From positions 34,900-98,899 of the forward strand of contig RCAB01000224.1 of the NCBI GenBank assembly GCA_003640385.1: 64,000 nt of DNA, read 5' to 3'. The position numbers were made by a program, and so were the translations under genes. Below the pieces are notes generated by a model. That model did not search any database and was not told the origin of the DNA. It was given only the letters and a program-made list of their open reading frames with translations. This document shows, piece by piece, positions 1 through 14,161 of this stretch. This stretch comes from Setaria digitata (Eukaryota; Nematoda; Chromadorea; Rhabditida; Setariidae). Position 1 is the first letter of the stretch, and each line of letters starts with the position of its first letter.

Positions 1-314
1 TGAATACGAACAAAATAGCTTACATTGATGAAGATGAACATGTAAGCGATCCCCGCCGGTATGTTTACTGTGAAATGATTGCAGTTCTTACGTTTGTACA
101 AATATGGATAGTAATTTATTAAATTAATTATTAGGATTCGTTCTCTTGAAAGTATGTGCTGTGAATTCCTCAGTTAAAAAATTTAATGCATTAGTAGCTA
201 AATGTCAAATATATCTTCAGCCCTCCAAATACAGATGTTGAACATAATTATAGTGGACGCTTGAATGGTGGTGGTTTCAAAAATGTTTATTTGCAAGGCA
301 ATACGGTTCAGGAG
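1..314 (+). CDS. First two visible exons of the unrecognised plus-strand gene
   Basis: Exon 1-58 (frame from base 3) reads NTNKIAYIDEDEHVSDPR and ends before a GTATGT donor at 59. Exon 221-314 follows a TTCAG acceptor, completes the split arginine codon and reads PPNTDVEHNYSGRLNGGG onward to a GAG|GTACTT donor. An earlier GTAAGC donor at 42 would break frame with the second exon, so 59 is preferred. The only joint evidence for these exons is frame and phase; the exon that follows is ambiguous because this one ends in phase 0. Confidence 0.5.
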
Positions 315-3300
315 GTACTTCTTTCCTACTTTATTTTGTCGTTGAGAGAATAAAATTTTTGTGAGATTATGACCATTTGATTTTATAATATGGCCTGCTG
401 TATTGTTCTTTTTGTATTCTAATTAAAGTGTCAAATTTAACACTTCTTTGGTAAGCTACTTGTTTGATTGCGCTGCACTACTTTTAATATGATATCATGC
501 CGAAGCACCAGAAAGATTCCTTGTTCTGGCATCGTGTAAGGTCATTCAACAAACATTCAACAGTTCAGTTCCATTAAGAAACCATAATTATATTTAAATG
601 AAATTTCATTGCGGCTTTGCTGTTTATTTTTTTATTATTATTTATTTATTAATTTGTTGTATTTCTTGAAGTTGATTAACCCTATAAGTGTGGAAAACAG
701 TTGGTCCTGACGGGGAGTAGACTGAGCTAAAATATTCAATTATTAATTTAGATGAAGTTTAACTGTAATGTTTTCCAAATCTATTTTATACTTGCGTTGT
801 TAATGTGTTAGATGAAACGCAATTCAGAAGAGTAACTGAAAAAATTGATTAATGTGTTAGTTGGTTTTTAAGAAACAAATGCTAATTTTTTTATTAATTT
901 CGTGCTGCGATTCTAGAATATTCTTGTTTTTTCCTTTTTTTTTTTTTTTTCCTTTTTCCATTTTGTTTTTTTAAAAAGGTGATGGAGTTGTTCTAGACTA
1001 GAGTCTTTGGCATTAATTTCTTTTTTCTCTTTATCCAAACATTTGACCTACAATGGTTGCGCTGAACTGATGTTTCATTGTTTGATTATCTCAATTTGTG
1101 CTGCTAAAACAAATTGTAAATCGAGAACTCTTAAGTAACTTATTTGGTGCAGTAGTTTAGAGGAGGTGTGAAATAATTTTATTGGGGTGCTTCCTATTTA
1201 AGCAAATATTTTTGAAATAATATTTTGTAGGAGTCTGCATAAATTTTTCGTGAACTGATTGATTGGTCAGAGATGTGATTCCTTTTAGGTTTTATTAATT
1301 ATGGAATTAACTGTATTTGAAAATTTCTAGAAACTGATGTAATGGTATAGAAAAATAAGGAATTAAGTCTTACTTGTACGAAAATAGACTGGCAAATATT
1401 TTGCGGAATACCACAACTACTCTGACCTTAAGTTGGTAATGATTAGCTTTTGGTCAAGAGAGTTTCGTTGTAGCTTCGTTTTCAAACATCTCTTAAATGT
1501 GGTAATATGAAAATTAGTCACTAAATAAACCTTTTCTACTTTGTTTTTTTATTTTGAATCATCGTAAAACTTTTCGTGCTTGCATCTTGTCTTTACGTAT
1601 TATATGAGGGAAAACCGTCAGATAAGTGAATTTCAACATCTAGCAATATTTTTCTGTTCATCTTATCGATGAGATATCCATCAGGTAGAACGATCTATCT
1701 CTGTGGCACCTGAAAAGGTCGAAATCGATTTCTACCTTGTGGTGGTGAGATTGGTTGCATAGTATAACTTGGCGGGTGATCGGTGTTTAATGATATTCCA
1801 CCTGAACTCACAATACATTACTAATAATCCTTACACATTTACTTTAATCTAAGTTCACCTTTTGCAACCATATGCTCACTGTACGTCTATCTCTGTGGCA
1901 CCTGAAAAGGTCGAAATCGATTTCTACCTTGTGGTTTTTGATCTGCAAAGATGTTAAATCTCAAACGTTCTATATTTCAGATTAGGTTTCAGAATCTTGA
2001 TCAATTAATTTCCTTTTTTTTTTAGATCGATTAAATAGGTTAAATAGGTTAACTGTAAGGACTGAATCAAAATTCTCCTTCTCTCAGATCTCAGTTCAGT
2101 AGAGGAGAAATTGGAATTATTGCAGATTCGAGCTCTAAACGATAGCGACGATGATGAAGTGATGGTAAACGTTATGTCGAAAGTTTCAAAGAAGTGTGAA
2201 GTTAGCTCAGCTGTTGAAGCAAACGTTATGGATGACAAGGTTAAAAAGAGTGCAGAAGCAAGTATAATTGCTGGTACTCAGGGGAAGCACGATGATGTTA
2301 GTTTTATTAAATTCTGCAAGATTAGAATGAAGAAAATTGGAGTAAGAAATACGGAGAGGAGAAACGGAAGACCAAATATAGCAGTGTTATATTCGGGGAG
2401 TTTCATTACAGATAAACCGCACAATCATCAAAGTGCTTGCAGGTGGAAGTAGTGTTAATTCGTTTCGAAGGGTTCTTAAACTTTTCGTAACAAATTTGAC
2501 AGTTCTATCTTTAATTTTTTTTCTCCTCTCTCTCTTTCTTACTCTTCCTTTCCTCCCTTTCTCTTTCTAAATGCATTTCAAGAAAAACCACCACGGAGAA
2601 AGAATGAACGGAAAATTGAAATCAGCATTCGAATAAAGGGTGGGATCGGAGGATAAACAAGCGTAATATAGCTAATGTCCTTGTTTTGCCTTCTCGCCCC
2701 GTGTTCCGAGTTATTCACTTTGTCAATAGGGAATAATTTATTGTTAAATAGGTAATATTATCTTTCAAAAAAGTAGAAAAATGAGAATTGGAGGGTTTTA
2801 TTTCGAAAATCGTTGTTACTTGCAGAATCCGTTTACCTATTCAGCGGGACAGTTACGTTTGCATGGGAATCGAGTTGGAACGTACGACATGCAGAAATCC
2901 CGTGCATTAGGAGTTAAAAGGGATATGTTGTCAGCTGAGGGTGAGTATGATTACACCTACAGTGGATGCGTCAGTCCAGCTTTCTGTGAGTCCTCTCCTA
3001 TATGTTTGTGTCGTCCATATTCTTGTCCTATTTGTGGCATGCAACAAAATTTTTGAGAGATTTTTGTGGTACTTGAAAAATATTTGCCGTAATTCATCAA
3101 AAAAAGGTATAACTTAATACTAAAATCATCAATGAAGTTCAAGAAAATCATTTCAGATTTTATGGTATCAAAAAAAGATGCTACAATCATCAAAAAAAAA
3201 AGCAGCGAAATTTTAATATTAAGTCTCGTAGTGTTATTTCTAATTTAAATGGTAATATGCTAAAGTGCATATCAAGAATGCTTTGATAAGGTTGTTGAAG

Positions 3301-6300
3301 TTGAATTAGTGTCTTCAAACTGGTGTGGGATGCCTTTAGACAGTTTTTATTAGTCCTGTAAATACAAAACTTTAACAAGGATAGCAGTACAGGCATGTTC
3401 TGGTATCTGATCTTAAAATATTTCTATTGGTAATTGGATTTCCAAGAAGAAATGAATATGAATGTAAAGACAGCTACATGATTTTCAAGTTTCGACATCA
3501 CTAATTTCTCATTTTCTACTTTACTAGTTGTAAAGAAGATTAAGATATTGATTTTCTGGAGAAAGGAAGCAAATGAACTATCTGCCTTTTTTTGTATTAG
3601 TTAGTTAGTTCCTGGAAATAGACCAGCTCACAGCCGTATATTTTGAGACTAGGCCTGTGCATTCATTTATTGTCTTATCATCATCCAACAGAAGCATTTC
3701 ATTTCCACTGGTAGTGCTGCTTTTTGACTATATTTTTTGTCCTCAATTCTCGTTCTACGATTGCTCATCTTCTTAGAAGAGGAGCTTAGGAAGAGTTGGA
3801 ATTAGATTAGGACAATTTTAAATACTTTAAAAAAAAGTTCCTATAGTTGAATCTTTTGTTAATCATTTCGTTCTTCGATTCAGGGCTGCATTCATTCTGT
3901 GAAATCATATCATGATATGTATTACGTTTGTTTTTATCTGTCTTTCATTAAAGATATCATTTGTCATCGTATAGCTCAGCTCTTCCATATTTATCGAAGC
4001 AAAAACCGATCTTAGTTCAGTCTCTGAGACAGTTAATAGATTGAGAAGGTTTTTTTATTTGCTCCTGAAGGCCTCTTTTAACTGTTTGTTGTTTCTCATC
4101 TTAATCCCTTCCTCTCTTAGCCCATCGTTCCTTCTTCCTCTTAGATACTGAAGTTAGTAGACTATATATATTATCAGTTTCATTCTAGCATGTACCATTT
4201 TTTTTTTTCGTCTTTTTCTGTACTTACTAGTTTTGCTATTTCACTGTCACACATAAACGCACTCACACTGGTCTATATTTTTTGATTTTTGTTGGTTTTG
4301 TTCTTGCTTCACGTCTTCCCGTCCTTTTCGTCAAATTCTTGTATATTTAACTAACTTTCCAATTAAGATTGTATTAAGCAATACTTATGATTTTAGCGAA
4401 AAAATTATTTTTTTTTTTGTTTGATAGAAATGAATCATTTTAGGATCACTTCGAGAGACTTTGATTTCGATAAATCATTAGTGAAAGAAATTTAGGATTT
4501 TAGGACTTTTAATTTATGCAGCCACTGAATTAACATATCTTTTGCAAACATCAGTTGCAAAGAATTGTTTCCTGTTTTGTGGAATATTCTATGACAGTTA
4601 ATTATCTAGGCCTAGTATGGCATCACATATATTTTAAATCACAGTGCCTTTCTTAATGCATATATATTTTCGCATGCAAATAGTACATTTTAAAGTTTGT
4701 TAATTTTTGAGGATCTGAGATAAAAGAACTACCCATGTGATTAGCTTTCGATGCATCGCCATCTTAATGTGAGGATATTTTAGATAATTTATAGGCCAGT
4801 CAGAAGGATTTTATGAATGAGTTTTAAACTGTGAAAAAGATTTTTGCAAACAAATGAAAGAGATGCAAAATTAGCAATTCCAAGAGTTCAGTACTTCCGA
4901 AGAAATATTTTCAATTTCCACGTTCCTCATATGAAAAAAAAAAAAAAAAAAATTACTTATCTCTTCTCAAGCAGATCTGTTATTAAATAATTATGGGAAG
5001 TGCTTCCGTTACTTGAATGCTAAGGTTTGGTATGGTTTGTGCTCCTTTAAGATTCTGTTAGGCGTTACTTATGATTACATCACCTATATTAATGACAAAT
5101 TTTTGTTATTAGTTACTTCTTTTCGTGTTATGTCTTTCTGCATGGTTTAGTAATATATGATTTTTGTTCATGTATATCGTATGCACAATGTTCCTATATT
5201 TTTTTGTCTTGCATGAAATTACTTTAGTTTGGTAAAATTTGATATTAATTGCAGTAAGCTTAATCCCGGCTAATACATCCAATTCGCTATTAGCACGTGA
5301 CCTGATACCAGCACATTTTGATGGCCGTGAGACTTATGCCAGAGGACTTTTGGATCCAACAGAAGACACTCGCCTTGTTAGTTTCATTCCATTTTGTAAC
5401 TTTTAATTTCGTATTAATGTTGTTTGCTTAATTTTGGGACTAAAAAAATTGCATTCCATTTTGGATCGCTCTAAATATGATTTGGCGAAGAATTTTTCTT
5501 TTTTTTCTGATTTGAAATAATGATTTAAGGAATAGATGAAAGGTAGAAATAAGAGATTTTAATATTTTTGAATGTATTTTTGAAATTGAATACTGGAGAA
5601 CAATGCACAAATTTTACAATTTGAAATGTTAGACTGAATTTTTTAGCTACTAAAATAATGAATGATGAAAAAAATTTCTATTACACTTCAGTCCAACCAA
5701 TATGCAAATCGCTGATCATTTTTTATTTATATGTAAATTAGAAGGAGAAGTATATTATGTTGTTACTATTATTATTTATCTATTTATTTATTATTATTGA
5801 ATGATGTATATATGCATCATTTCGGTGCGCTCATCTTCGCAACGGTCAAGATGCTTTGTAAGCATAACAGATGAGTTCTCTTCTTATGTACATAGTGCAT
5901 CATCCTCTGTAGTGGCATTCAGCCTTCCATGATTTTTTTTTTGTTTTGAATTATTTTTATTTATTTGACCATTATTTCTTATTTATATGATAGGATATTT
6001 AATTTGGTGTATGGAAGTGATTTAACGCCTAGCACTTTACTCTTTTAGAGGACATAGTGGAATTTGACTCTGACTACCGGGCTAGGATTTTCAGATCCAG
6101 AAACTACTCTTTTCCCTCCTACATATGCACCAACTTCTTTCGTTACCTGTTGTGGGGATATACAGAATGTTTATCTCCCGGTTGATCTAATGAAGGTCAT
6201 CTCTTTCATCATCAGACTGGCGGCCAAAAACTTTTATACTTGGCGCAGCCTTCGCCATGTCCTTCGCAGCCGTGTATTAAATTCAAAGATTGAAATAACA

Positions 6301-9300
6301 AGTGGTAAAAGCATGGTGATCAGAATAGTTGCTTGATAACTGATAAGTCTATTTTATTGATATTATTCTCTCTAAGGTGAATTTAGATCTACAGTGAACA
6401 GTGCAGTTTTTAAATCGTCGATCACATTGAAAATATAAAACTATAAGGCCATGAATAACAATATTAAGTATATAAATGAATATTTCATATACATAAGTTA
6501 AATTCAAAGATTTTATATATATATACATGAATCGTAACTGTTGGATTTAATTACTAATCTACTGATATTAGAAATGAATGCAGATCAGTTTTCTCATTGA
6601 TTTATATAACAACTGTTCATCATAACTTATAACTCTTGTGCAACCGTACAAGTAGTGTAAATTTATAAGAATTATACTGTAAATAATATTGATTTGAGAA
6701 AATTCAGACGAACAGAACAATTTGTTTTACAGTACTAAAGAGGAAAATCATTTCATCTACATTCTACGATTCTCTTCCTGTTTGTTTTTCCTGAAATTGG
6801 TAATACAGATATCACCGTCCTCTAAGGTTAATTATCCTCTAATTTCCAAGTCCAGTATATATATATATGTATCATCATTGCACAATCTAATATTAGGAAA
6901 TATGGGGAAGTTGATGTTATGGTAATTGATTGAATAGGTTAGCAAAATTTCTCATCCTTGTTGTGTTGATTGCATCTGCCTCTCCTCTTCAATGCTTCTT
7001 GTGATATGATTATAAGATCTCACTTCATACGATGCGAAAGTCTTTTTCCCTGTATATATCGTTGGTAATGTTTACTGGTATTACCGTGAATTACTGTCAT
7101 TACTGCTATTATCAATAATTTAATCATCATATGATGTTGTTAATCTGATGTAACTTCATTATGGCTTCGTCATTTTTATCACTGTCTGCTTAATACAATC
7201 CTTGACATGCGTATTTAAAACTGAAGAAAGCATTAGAGACCCAGAAAAATTCAGTGTACAGTTGAAAACTTGAAATTTGATCATCATCGCTTTGAGCGCT
7301 GATGTTTTGATAGGAAATTTAAGTGAAAGAATACAACAATAATAATAATGATTGATTATAACATTAATAATTGCTTCCAAATTCTTGACTTTACTATTGT
7401 TTCTTATTATTTCTTCCGTTTATTTATGTTCCCACCACTATTAAATTAATCATTTAAATTAGAGGGAAAATTCTGGGAACTTGTCTGATTCATTATCTCT
7501 TATCAGGGCGCTTCTTTTATCATTATGCTATAATTCCCATTTGGTATGTCAGAAAATTTATTAATTGTTAATGCTTTAAGAGGGTGGAGAGAATTGCAAT
7601 CAGAATATTTTAGCAATACTTAAGGAGAGATATTTTTCGAATTTAGCTATTTTCCACGCATCATCCATTCACATTTATATCCATTCTACAGCTCTTAAAT
7701 GATATGGCACATATTTGGAGTCAGACGCACAATGACCACACGCGTACGAATTTGTTTAGAAAGTTCTGAGTTGGTAGCGTAGCGTATTGCTTTGTTTGAC
7801 GTGTTCCTACCGAAAACGACGATTTATGTTAATTATAAATAGCGATTTAGCTATTCTTATGTAGTGCTGATGTAAAGAACGATTTAGCCAATCATATATA
7901 TTGATGTTATCATTTTTATGTGTTTACATTATTGTTGCGTTTTTTTTTGTCTTTTTTTTTCTTCCCTCTTCAGGCTTATTTTGTGTTGTTTCATGTAAGA
8001 TATCCTGATCTAAGAAATTCTCGGCAGGAGGTAGTTTAAAATAGTGCTAAAGTATTTTTGCTAGGTGTTGATAAATACATCCGTTATTGGTTAGAGTTTT
8101 TATTGTTGTTATTAGTTACGGTTTCGTTAAAATATAAGGGGATTTTATTTCATTTTATGTTTTCAAATGTTACTATTAAAAGATGCTTATTGCTTTTAAA
8201 TGTTTTTTTAATCTTCGAAAACTTCATCTTTTTATCGATTGTCGAGAAGAGTACTTTAAGGAGCTTTAGCAGAAGAATAAAATAAAATAAAGACAAAATG
8301 CCTCATGTTGGTTGCGTATTTTATTATCAGCGATCAGGAATGGTGCTATTAGTTTCTGCCACTTACAATATTGCAGTAGTGATTGTTAAACGGAAGACAG
8401 TCATTCCTCCCGATTGATTGGAAGTGAAATTTATAAATTAGCATCGAGAGGTGATGAATTCTCAACTGCTTTTTTTCATCTTGCCCTTCCCTCCATACCA
8501 AATTAGCGATAGTTTTAATCGATTGGAAGAGACGATAGAAAAAGGTATGTATGTTGTTGGAATATCTGGTCATTAACAATCCTTGTTATCGATTTTTTTT
8601 TTTTTTACTTATTTGCTTCGAAATTTTCTAAAATGATTTAAATGACTTCTGGAATAGATTTATTGCATTGAATTGAAAATTGTAAAATTCGTAACTTATA
8701 TTCATTATATGAAGTGTGAATGAGAAATACTGTGTTCCTATGTAAAAATTCAATAGCTTTATTGTTTGAAATGAGTTTTAATGTATGATTATATTGCCTA
8801 TTTTAAAGGTGCCTACTTACTACCACAGTAAACATTTGATAATCATCCCCTCCAAGATATATGCTAACTTGCTTAGATTTGTCATAAGCCATTTAATTAA
8901 TAGCCAACTTTTACTAATCATACATTTTCTAAACTCATTTTTAGAGTATGATTGTTGAGATCCTATTTTCTTAACTTATAAAACTTTTTTTTTTTTTTTC
9001 AATTATTTAAAGAAAATAAGAAGTAGAAATGAACTTTTGCTTTGCATATTTCTGAATAGATGAGTTGATGCATTCTTTTGTTTTTTATGCTTTGGTAAGT
9101 TGTCGATATGCTGAATAGAGATGATTTTATGACTGGTGAAATATTTGTTTAGTTTTAGACTTCTGTCATATTCGCGTCATATTCCGTGTTTTTTTTTTTT
9201 GCTATGCTTCTCTATTCAGTACTATCATCCTGTCATTGCTTCTTTAGTTGGAGGAATTGAATCATACAAATTCATTCATCCTGTAAGCCAACATTACTCA

Positions 9301-12300
9301 GTTTTTTTTTTTATGTTAGATTGCTTCGTTGAAATTGTGTTAGGCTAGTATAATGAGGAGAGAGAGAGACGGGAAATACCGGAAATGTTCTATTTCATAC
9401 TGGTTATTTTAGTTGTTGTCCAATTTGCTACTGATTTCATTCTATTTCCATCCAGAATCATATTTTCTAATTATATTGCAGTTATTGTTAAATTTAATTG
9501 GGAAGAAAAAATTGCCCGAGTGACTAATCTGTTTTGCTATATTTAATTGTCAGTTATTTGCAGGAAATCCATTTATTTCTATTTTTTTCCTCCCCTTGAA
9601 CTCGTAATGAGTTATTGTTAAAAAGATCAATGAACGATGATCAAATGAATCATTATGGTATTTATTACCTATCATCAACAGCTTCTTTTCCTAGTCTAGG
9701 CATGCATTCTTTTTTTTTCAGTTGATTTCTCCACTTTGATATAGTGCAGCTATTTCGCTGAATAAGATTTATATTGCGTGCGTGTTTTTTTATTATATTT
9801 AATGAAAATTGCTTGGAAGATTTTTCCCACGACTATTAAAGTATTTAAGTAATAGGTATGTTACTGAATGAGAACGATGATTGTTGATTATCCTCATCGC
9901 CTCTCTCATCAGCCTAGAGATGTTTTTAAATGATGAATAACTATAAGATAATCCTTTTTTTTTTTTTTCGTATGAATATTGAGAACTAAAAGATATGAAA
10001 TAATATATTGCATTTGCTTGATTTTTAGTCAGAAATAATTTTTTCTTATGGGGATGATAACTATATTCAGTAGGTAGTTATGATAAGACATCTGTAAATT
10101 GTGCTCCTGTCTAATTTATCAACTAATCCTTTGCTAATTTGCATTGAATTCGTAATTGACCGTTTCTGTATTGCAGTTGATTTAATAATGTTGAGCTGCT
10201 GTCTTTTATCCTTGTGAATATGAGAGAATAGAAAAAAAGAATAATTCTAAAATAGCCTCTGATTTCCTTTGGAGGGAGGAGAAACGAAACAGAAGGGTTC
10301 AGTGAAATAAATTTGATGTAACGATTGTTGAGGATGATTTTAGTGAAAAATATAACCGGTAATACTAGTACTAGATTGTGATAATGGAGTACTTTCCATC
10401 TTTGTCTTTTCTTAATAATAGCAAAAATAGTTGCCTTGCAAGCTTTTTATAAAATCTTTAAAATATAGATTTTACCAATCTATACTGTTCTGTTTCTTGA
10501 GAAATAGAGAGAAGTGAGAAGTGTTCCATACTGAATCGAAGTTTGTTTGAATGATCATTTGTTGCTTTTTGTGTTTCTTTCATTTAAAAAAAAAGAAAAA
10601 AAAACATTTAAAACGATCGTTCGTTCTTTATGAGTCATCATATAAATGATTTGATTCGTTTGCTGTCTCGAAATTTTCCTCTCAAAAAAGAAGGAAGATA
10701 TTGTTCTGTAAATTGAAATGTCTTATCTGACCTCATCATTTCGCTTAGCTCAATTATATTTTTGCAGTTAATTATTCCATTTAATAAAATTGTCAACTAC
10801 CACTTTATGCTTGATACAATCAATATTTTGCTAGTGCTGATGTATCAAATATTGAGTTAAAATAATCAAGTTGCCGGAATTTTTATTAGATGATTTATCT
10901 TTCTTTTATTATTTCATACTCATTGATTATCGCTTTGATTGTGTTTAAGACAGGAATCTTCACTGAGAGTAATATATCATTGCAGATAACATAAATGATA
11001 TTTCACTCAAGTATACTTTTGCTGATATCAGTTGTGTAATTTTCTTCTTTTTTTTCGGTCAATGATTGTGTTTGGATGATAGTATAAATTCCAACTTTAT
11101 TAGTGATAACAAAAAAAGAAATTATTATTTTGATTGATGATTTATCTGTGAAGTAATATGATATATATGCTGTAAGTTTGGTAGGAATAGCTGTCTGTGG
11201 AAAGATGAAAATGGTTGAGATTAAGAAATGAAGCGCATTGTTGGTGAGAATGTAGAGTGTTGTAAATTGATGGTTAGTAGAGCTTGAAAATGGATTGTTC
11301 AGTTTAAGCTTAATTAAGTAATCAATAGCTATGGTATGAAAAGGACTCGTTTAATCATTCTTTCAGCTTTGCAGTATAAAGGATGAAATGATAGGAGAGC
11401 AAAATATGTATGGTGTACTTTTTTTTTTTGTTTGATGTTTGGTGCAATTTCACTTTTTTTTTTNGGATTGTTCAGTTTAAGCTTAATTAAGTAATCAATA
11501 GCTATGGTATGAAAAGGACTCGTTTAATCATTCTTTCAGCTTTGCAGTATAAAGGATGAAATGATAGGAGAGCAAAATATGTATGGTGTACTTTTTTTTT
11601 TTGTTTGATGTTTGGTGCAATTTCACTTTTTTTTTTCTTTTTCTTTTTTTCCAAAATTTTCAATTTAATTTCGTAACATCTATTAGAAATCTGTTGCCAT
11701 GATGAGATGGATGTACCATGTACATGTGAATGTGCACGTGTTGTAATTAGTAGTTGGCCTCCGTCTTTTGACGGTAGCTCTCTTTTGTCATTATGTCTTA
11801 AAATTTCTTGGTTAATTGCTTACAATTTTTAATTTAATTTATTGTAGTAGGCATAAAAGTTTTATTCCTCCATTCGTTTCAGAATCCGCAACAGGGAAAT
11901 CTAGATAACGAAATGGCGAACTTGAAGAATCAACCGGTTGGTTTTCTTTTAAATTTTTCTTTTCATTCTTTATTGCACGGATAAGTAGCGCGGAATATGA
12001 AGAGTTAGAGGATTTCTGAAGTTAGTGAATTGATTATGAGCTGCAAGTTGGCATTCTTTTGGAGAGTGTGAAATTCTTAAAAAGATTTCTACTGTTTTGC
12101 CATATCACTGAGTTGATTTATAGGACAAGTGCGCCATTGCTAAAAGACGCAAAGAAAATAAAAAGGCAAAAGAAGCGAAAAATAGTTATGTTGTTGAATC
12201 GAAGGATGGTTAGTTGATTATTATCGAATGTATATGACAATGATGTGGAATGCAGGAAAGGTTTTGTGGTTTGTGGAGTTGTTTATGAGTTTGATTTTGT

Positions 12301-14115
12301 GGTGATTCAAGATGTATCTGACCTTTTCGCTTTATCTATTTCTCCCCACTTTCCTTTTCCTTCTTCTCTAAGCCTTATCTTTGATCTTATCATCGATAGC
12401 CGTCATCTCTTTGTTACTGTTATCGCTATCAGTCATTTATTCTCAACGTTATTATCATCAACTTGCACTGGCTATGTTACATAAATGGGGATGATTATCA
12501 CTGACGAAACATTCCCTTATCAAAAATATTCGCTCCTTCAATGAATCATCCAAGCGTAATCTAGACAGTAATCTATTCAACGGAACTCACTACCTGTAAT
12601 TCGCTACTCGGGTTTTTTTTTTTATCCACTTAAGACATTAGTTTGTCTCATATAGTTGATGGGCGGTGGGGTTGTTTTCTTTGAGTAATTTTTTTAATTT
12701 TAGAGAGAGTGAAAAAAAGCAGGAGAGAGAAGCGGAAGGAGAAAGAAATATAATCGATTCATAACTTCAGCGTAACATTTCTAAATTCACAGTACAATTT
12801 TACCAAAAAAAGGAAATCTTCGGGTTTATTTTTGAAATATCCTCTCTGAGAAGTACCATTATTAGGTAGCATGAAATGTTCGAGTACAACAAAATTGCGA
12901 TGGTTTTCAGTGAAATTTCCATTTTCTAAAAAAAATTCATTGTAAGTGATTCATCAGTTCAAGGATTTTTTTTTTTATTACCCTTTCAAGTTAAATTTTT
13001 AATTTTTAGTTTCAGCTTCAAGTGTAACTTAATATCTATCCGTCCGAAGTAGAAATCATTCCTATATTTTTTTTTTACAATTTCACTTCAGTTCATGTAA
13101 GTGGTCGTTTTGAATACAGATAAAATGAAACAGACTAACATTATTCTATCCTCTAGCTACCAGTTGTTTCTTTTTTATTTCTTATTTTTTGTTCAGCTAA
13201 TATATCCATCTGTTCTATAAGCATCATTTTCATCCAAATGCATAATGATGCTTTCCCATTTCCTTTCCCTAGACGATGTCATTCTGCATTATTAATAAAG
13301 ATAGCCTACTGATGGTTGCATAATCCATGAACTAATTGAGCTGAGTTAATTAACATTAAAAGGTGTCACATCCTACGATCTGCTAAGTGACTCTGCGCAT
13401 TGTTCTTCCGTATCTATCTCTCATATTTATGGGAATTTTGTACATATTCACTTGAGTTCTTGGAATCTATTTTCCCTTTTTTCTTTTAAAGAATGAAACC
13501 TACGTGTGTATGAGATTTTGTAGAAAAGGATGATTCCAAAGATCATTTTGATCATTATTTGATAAAAAATTCTAAATTTTGAGGTGTGTTATAGAGGAGG
13601 AAAATAAATTTTTTTTTATTTCAAAGTGTAAAGGGATTGAGTCTACCGGGTTTTGTATTTTCTTTCAACTTAAATTTGTATTATTAATGGAAACACACTG
13701 ATTTGAAGTAGTGTGCTTCCATTTATGGAGGATTTAACGAATAAATATTGAACTATATTCTCTAGGGTTCGAGTTTTTTAAATTGCTTTAAAGGTTCAAT
13801 TATTTTGAAAGTTTTTAAAGTCCAATAATTGAAATCTGAAGGGTATTTATCTTCTGGTCGCTATACATTTATCATTTTTCATCTTTGCTTTATACAAGAG
13901 TTCTATGAAAGATACGTAGGTGTCGAGAAAATGAAGAAGTTGAAATTGCGAAATTGAAATTTGCAGATTGAGAAGGAAAAAGAAAAGAGACGTTGATGGC
14001 GATATTTTTTGTTATTCTTTTCGTTGAATTTTCTAGCGTGTAATCCTGAGTAGTGTTTTTTTTTTTTTTTTTTTTTTTCAGATATTAGGGCGACAAGTTC
14101 AAAAGCATCATATGT

Positions 14116-14161
<46 letters not shown>

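Noticed and set aside
42..47. GTAAGC donor for the first exon
   Set aside because: It leaves the next exon out of frame with an early stop; the GTATGT donor at 59 joins in frame.
1886..1935. Second copy of the 50-bp repeat as a mutually exclusive exon
   Set aside because: No AG acceptor with a T-rich tract precedes it, and the only donor-like sites give an immediate stop.
12245..12484. 79-codon open frame on the plus strand in an intron
   Set aside because: The composition is pyrimidine-rich and hydrophobic without motifs, and no in-phase splice sites link it to the exons at 12124-12208 and 15423-15526.
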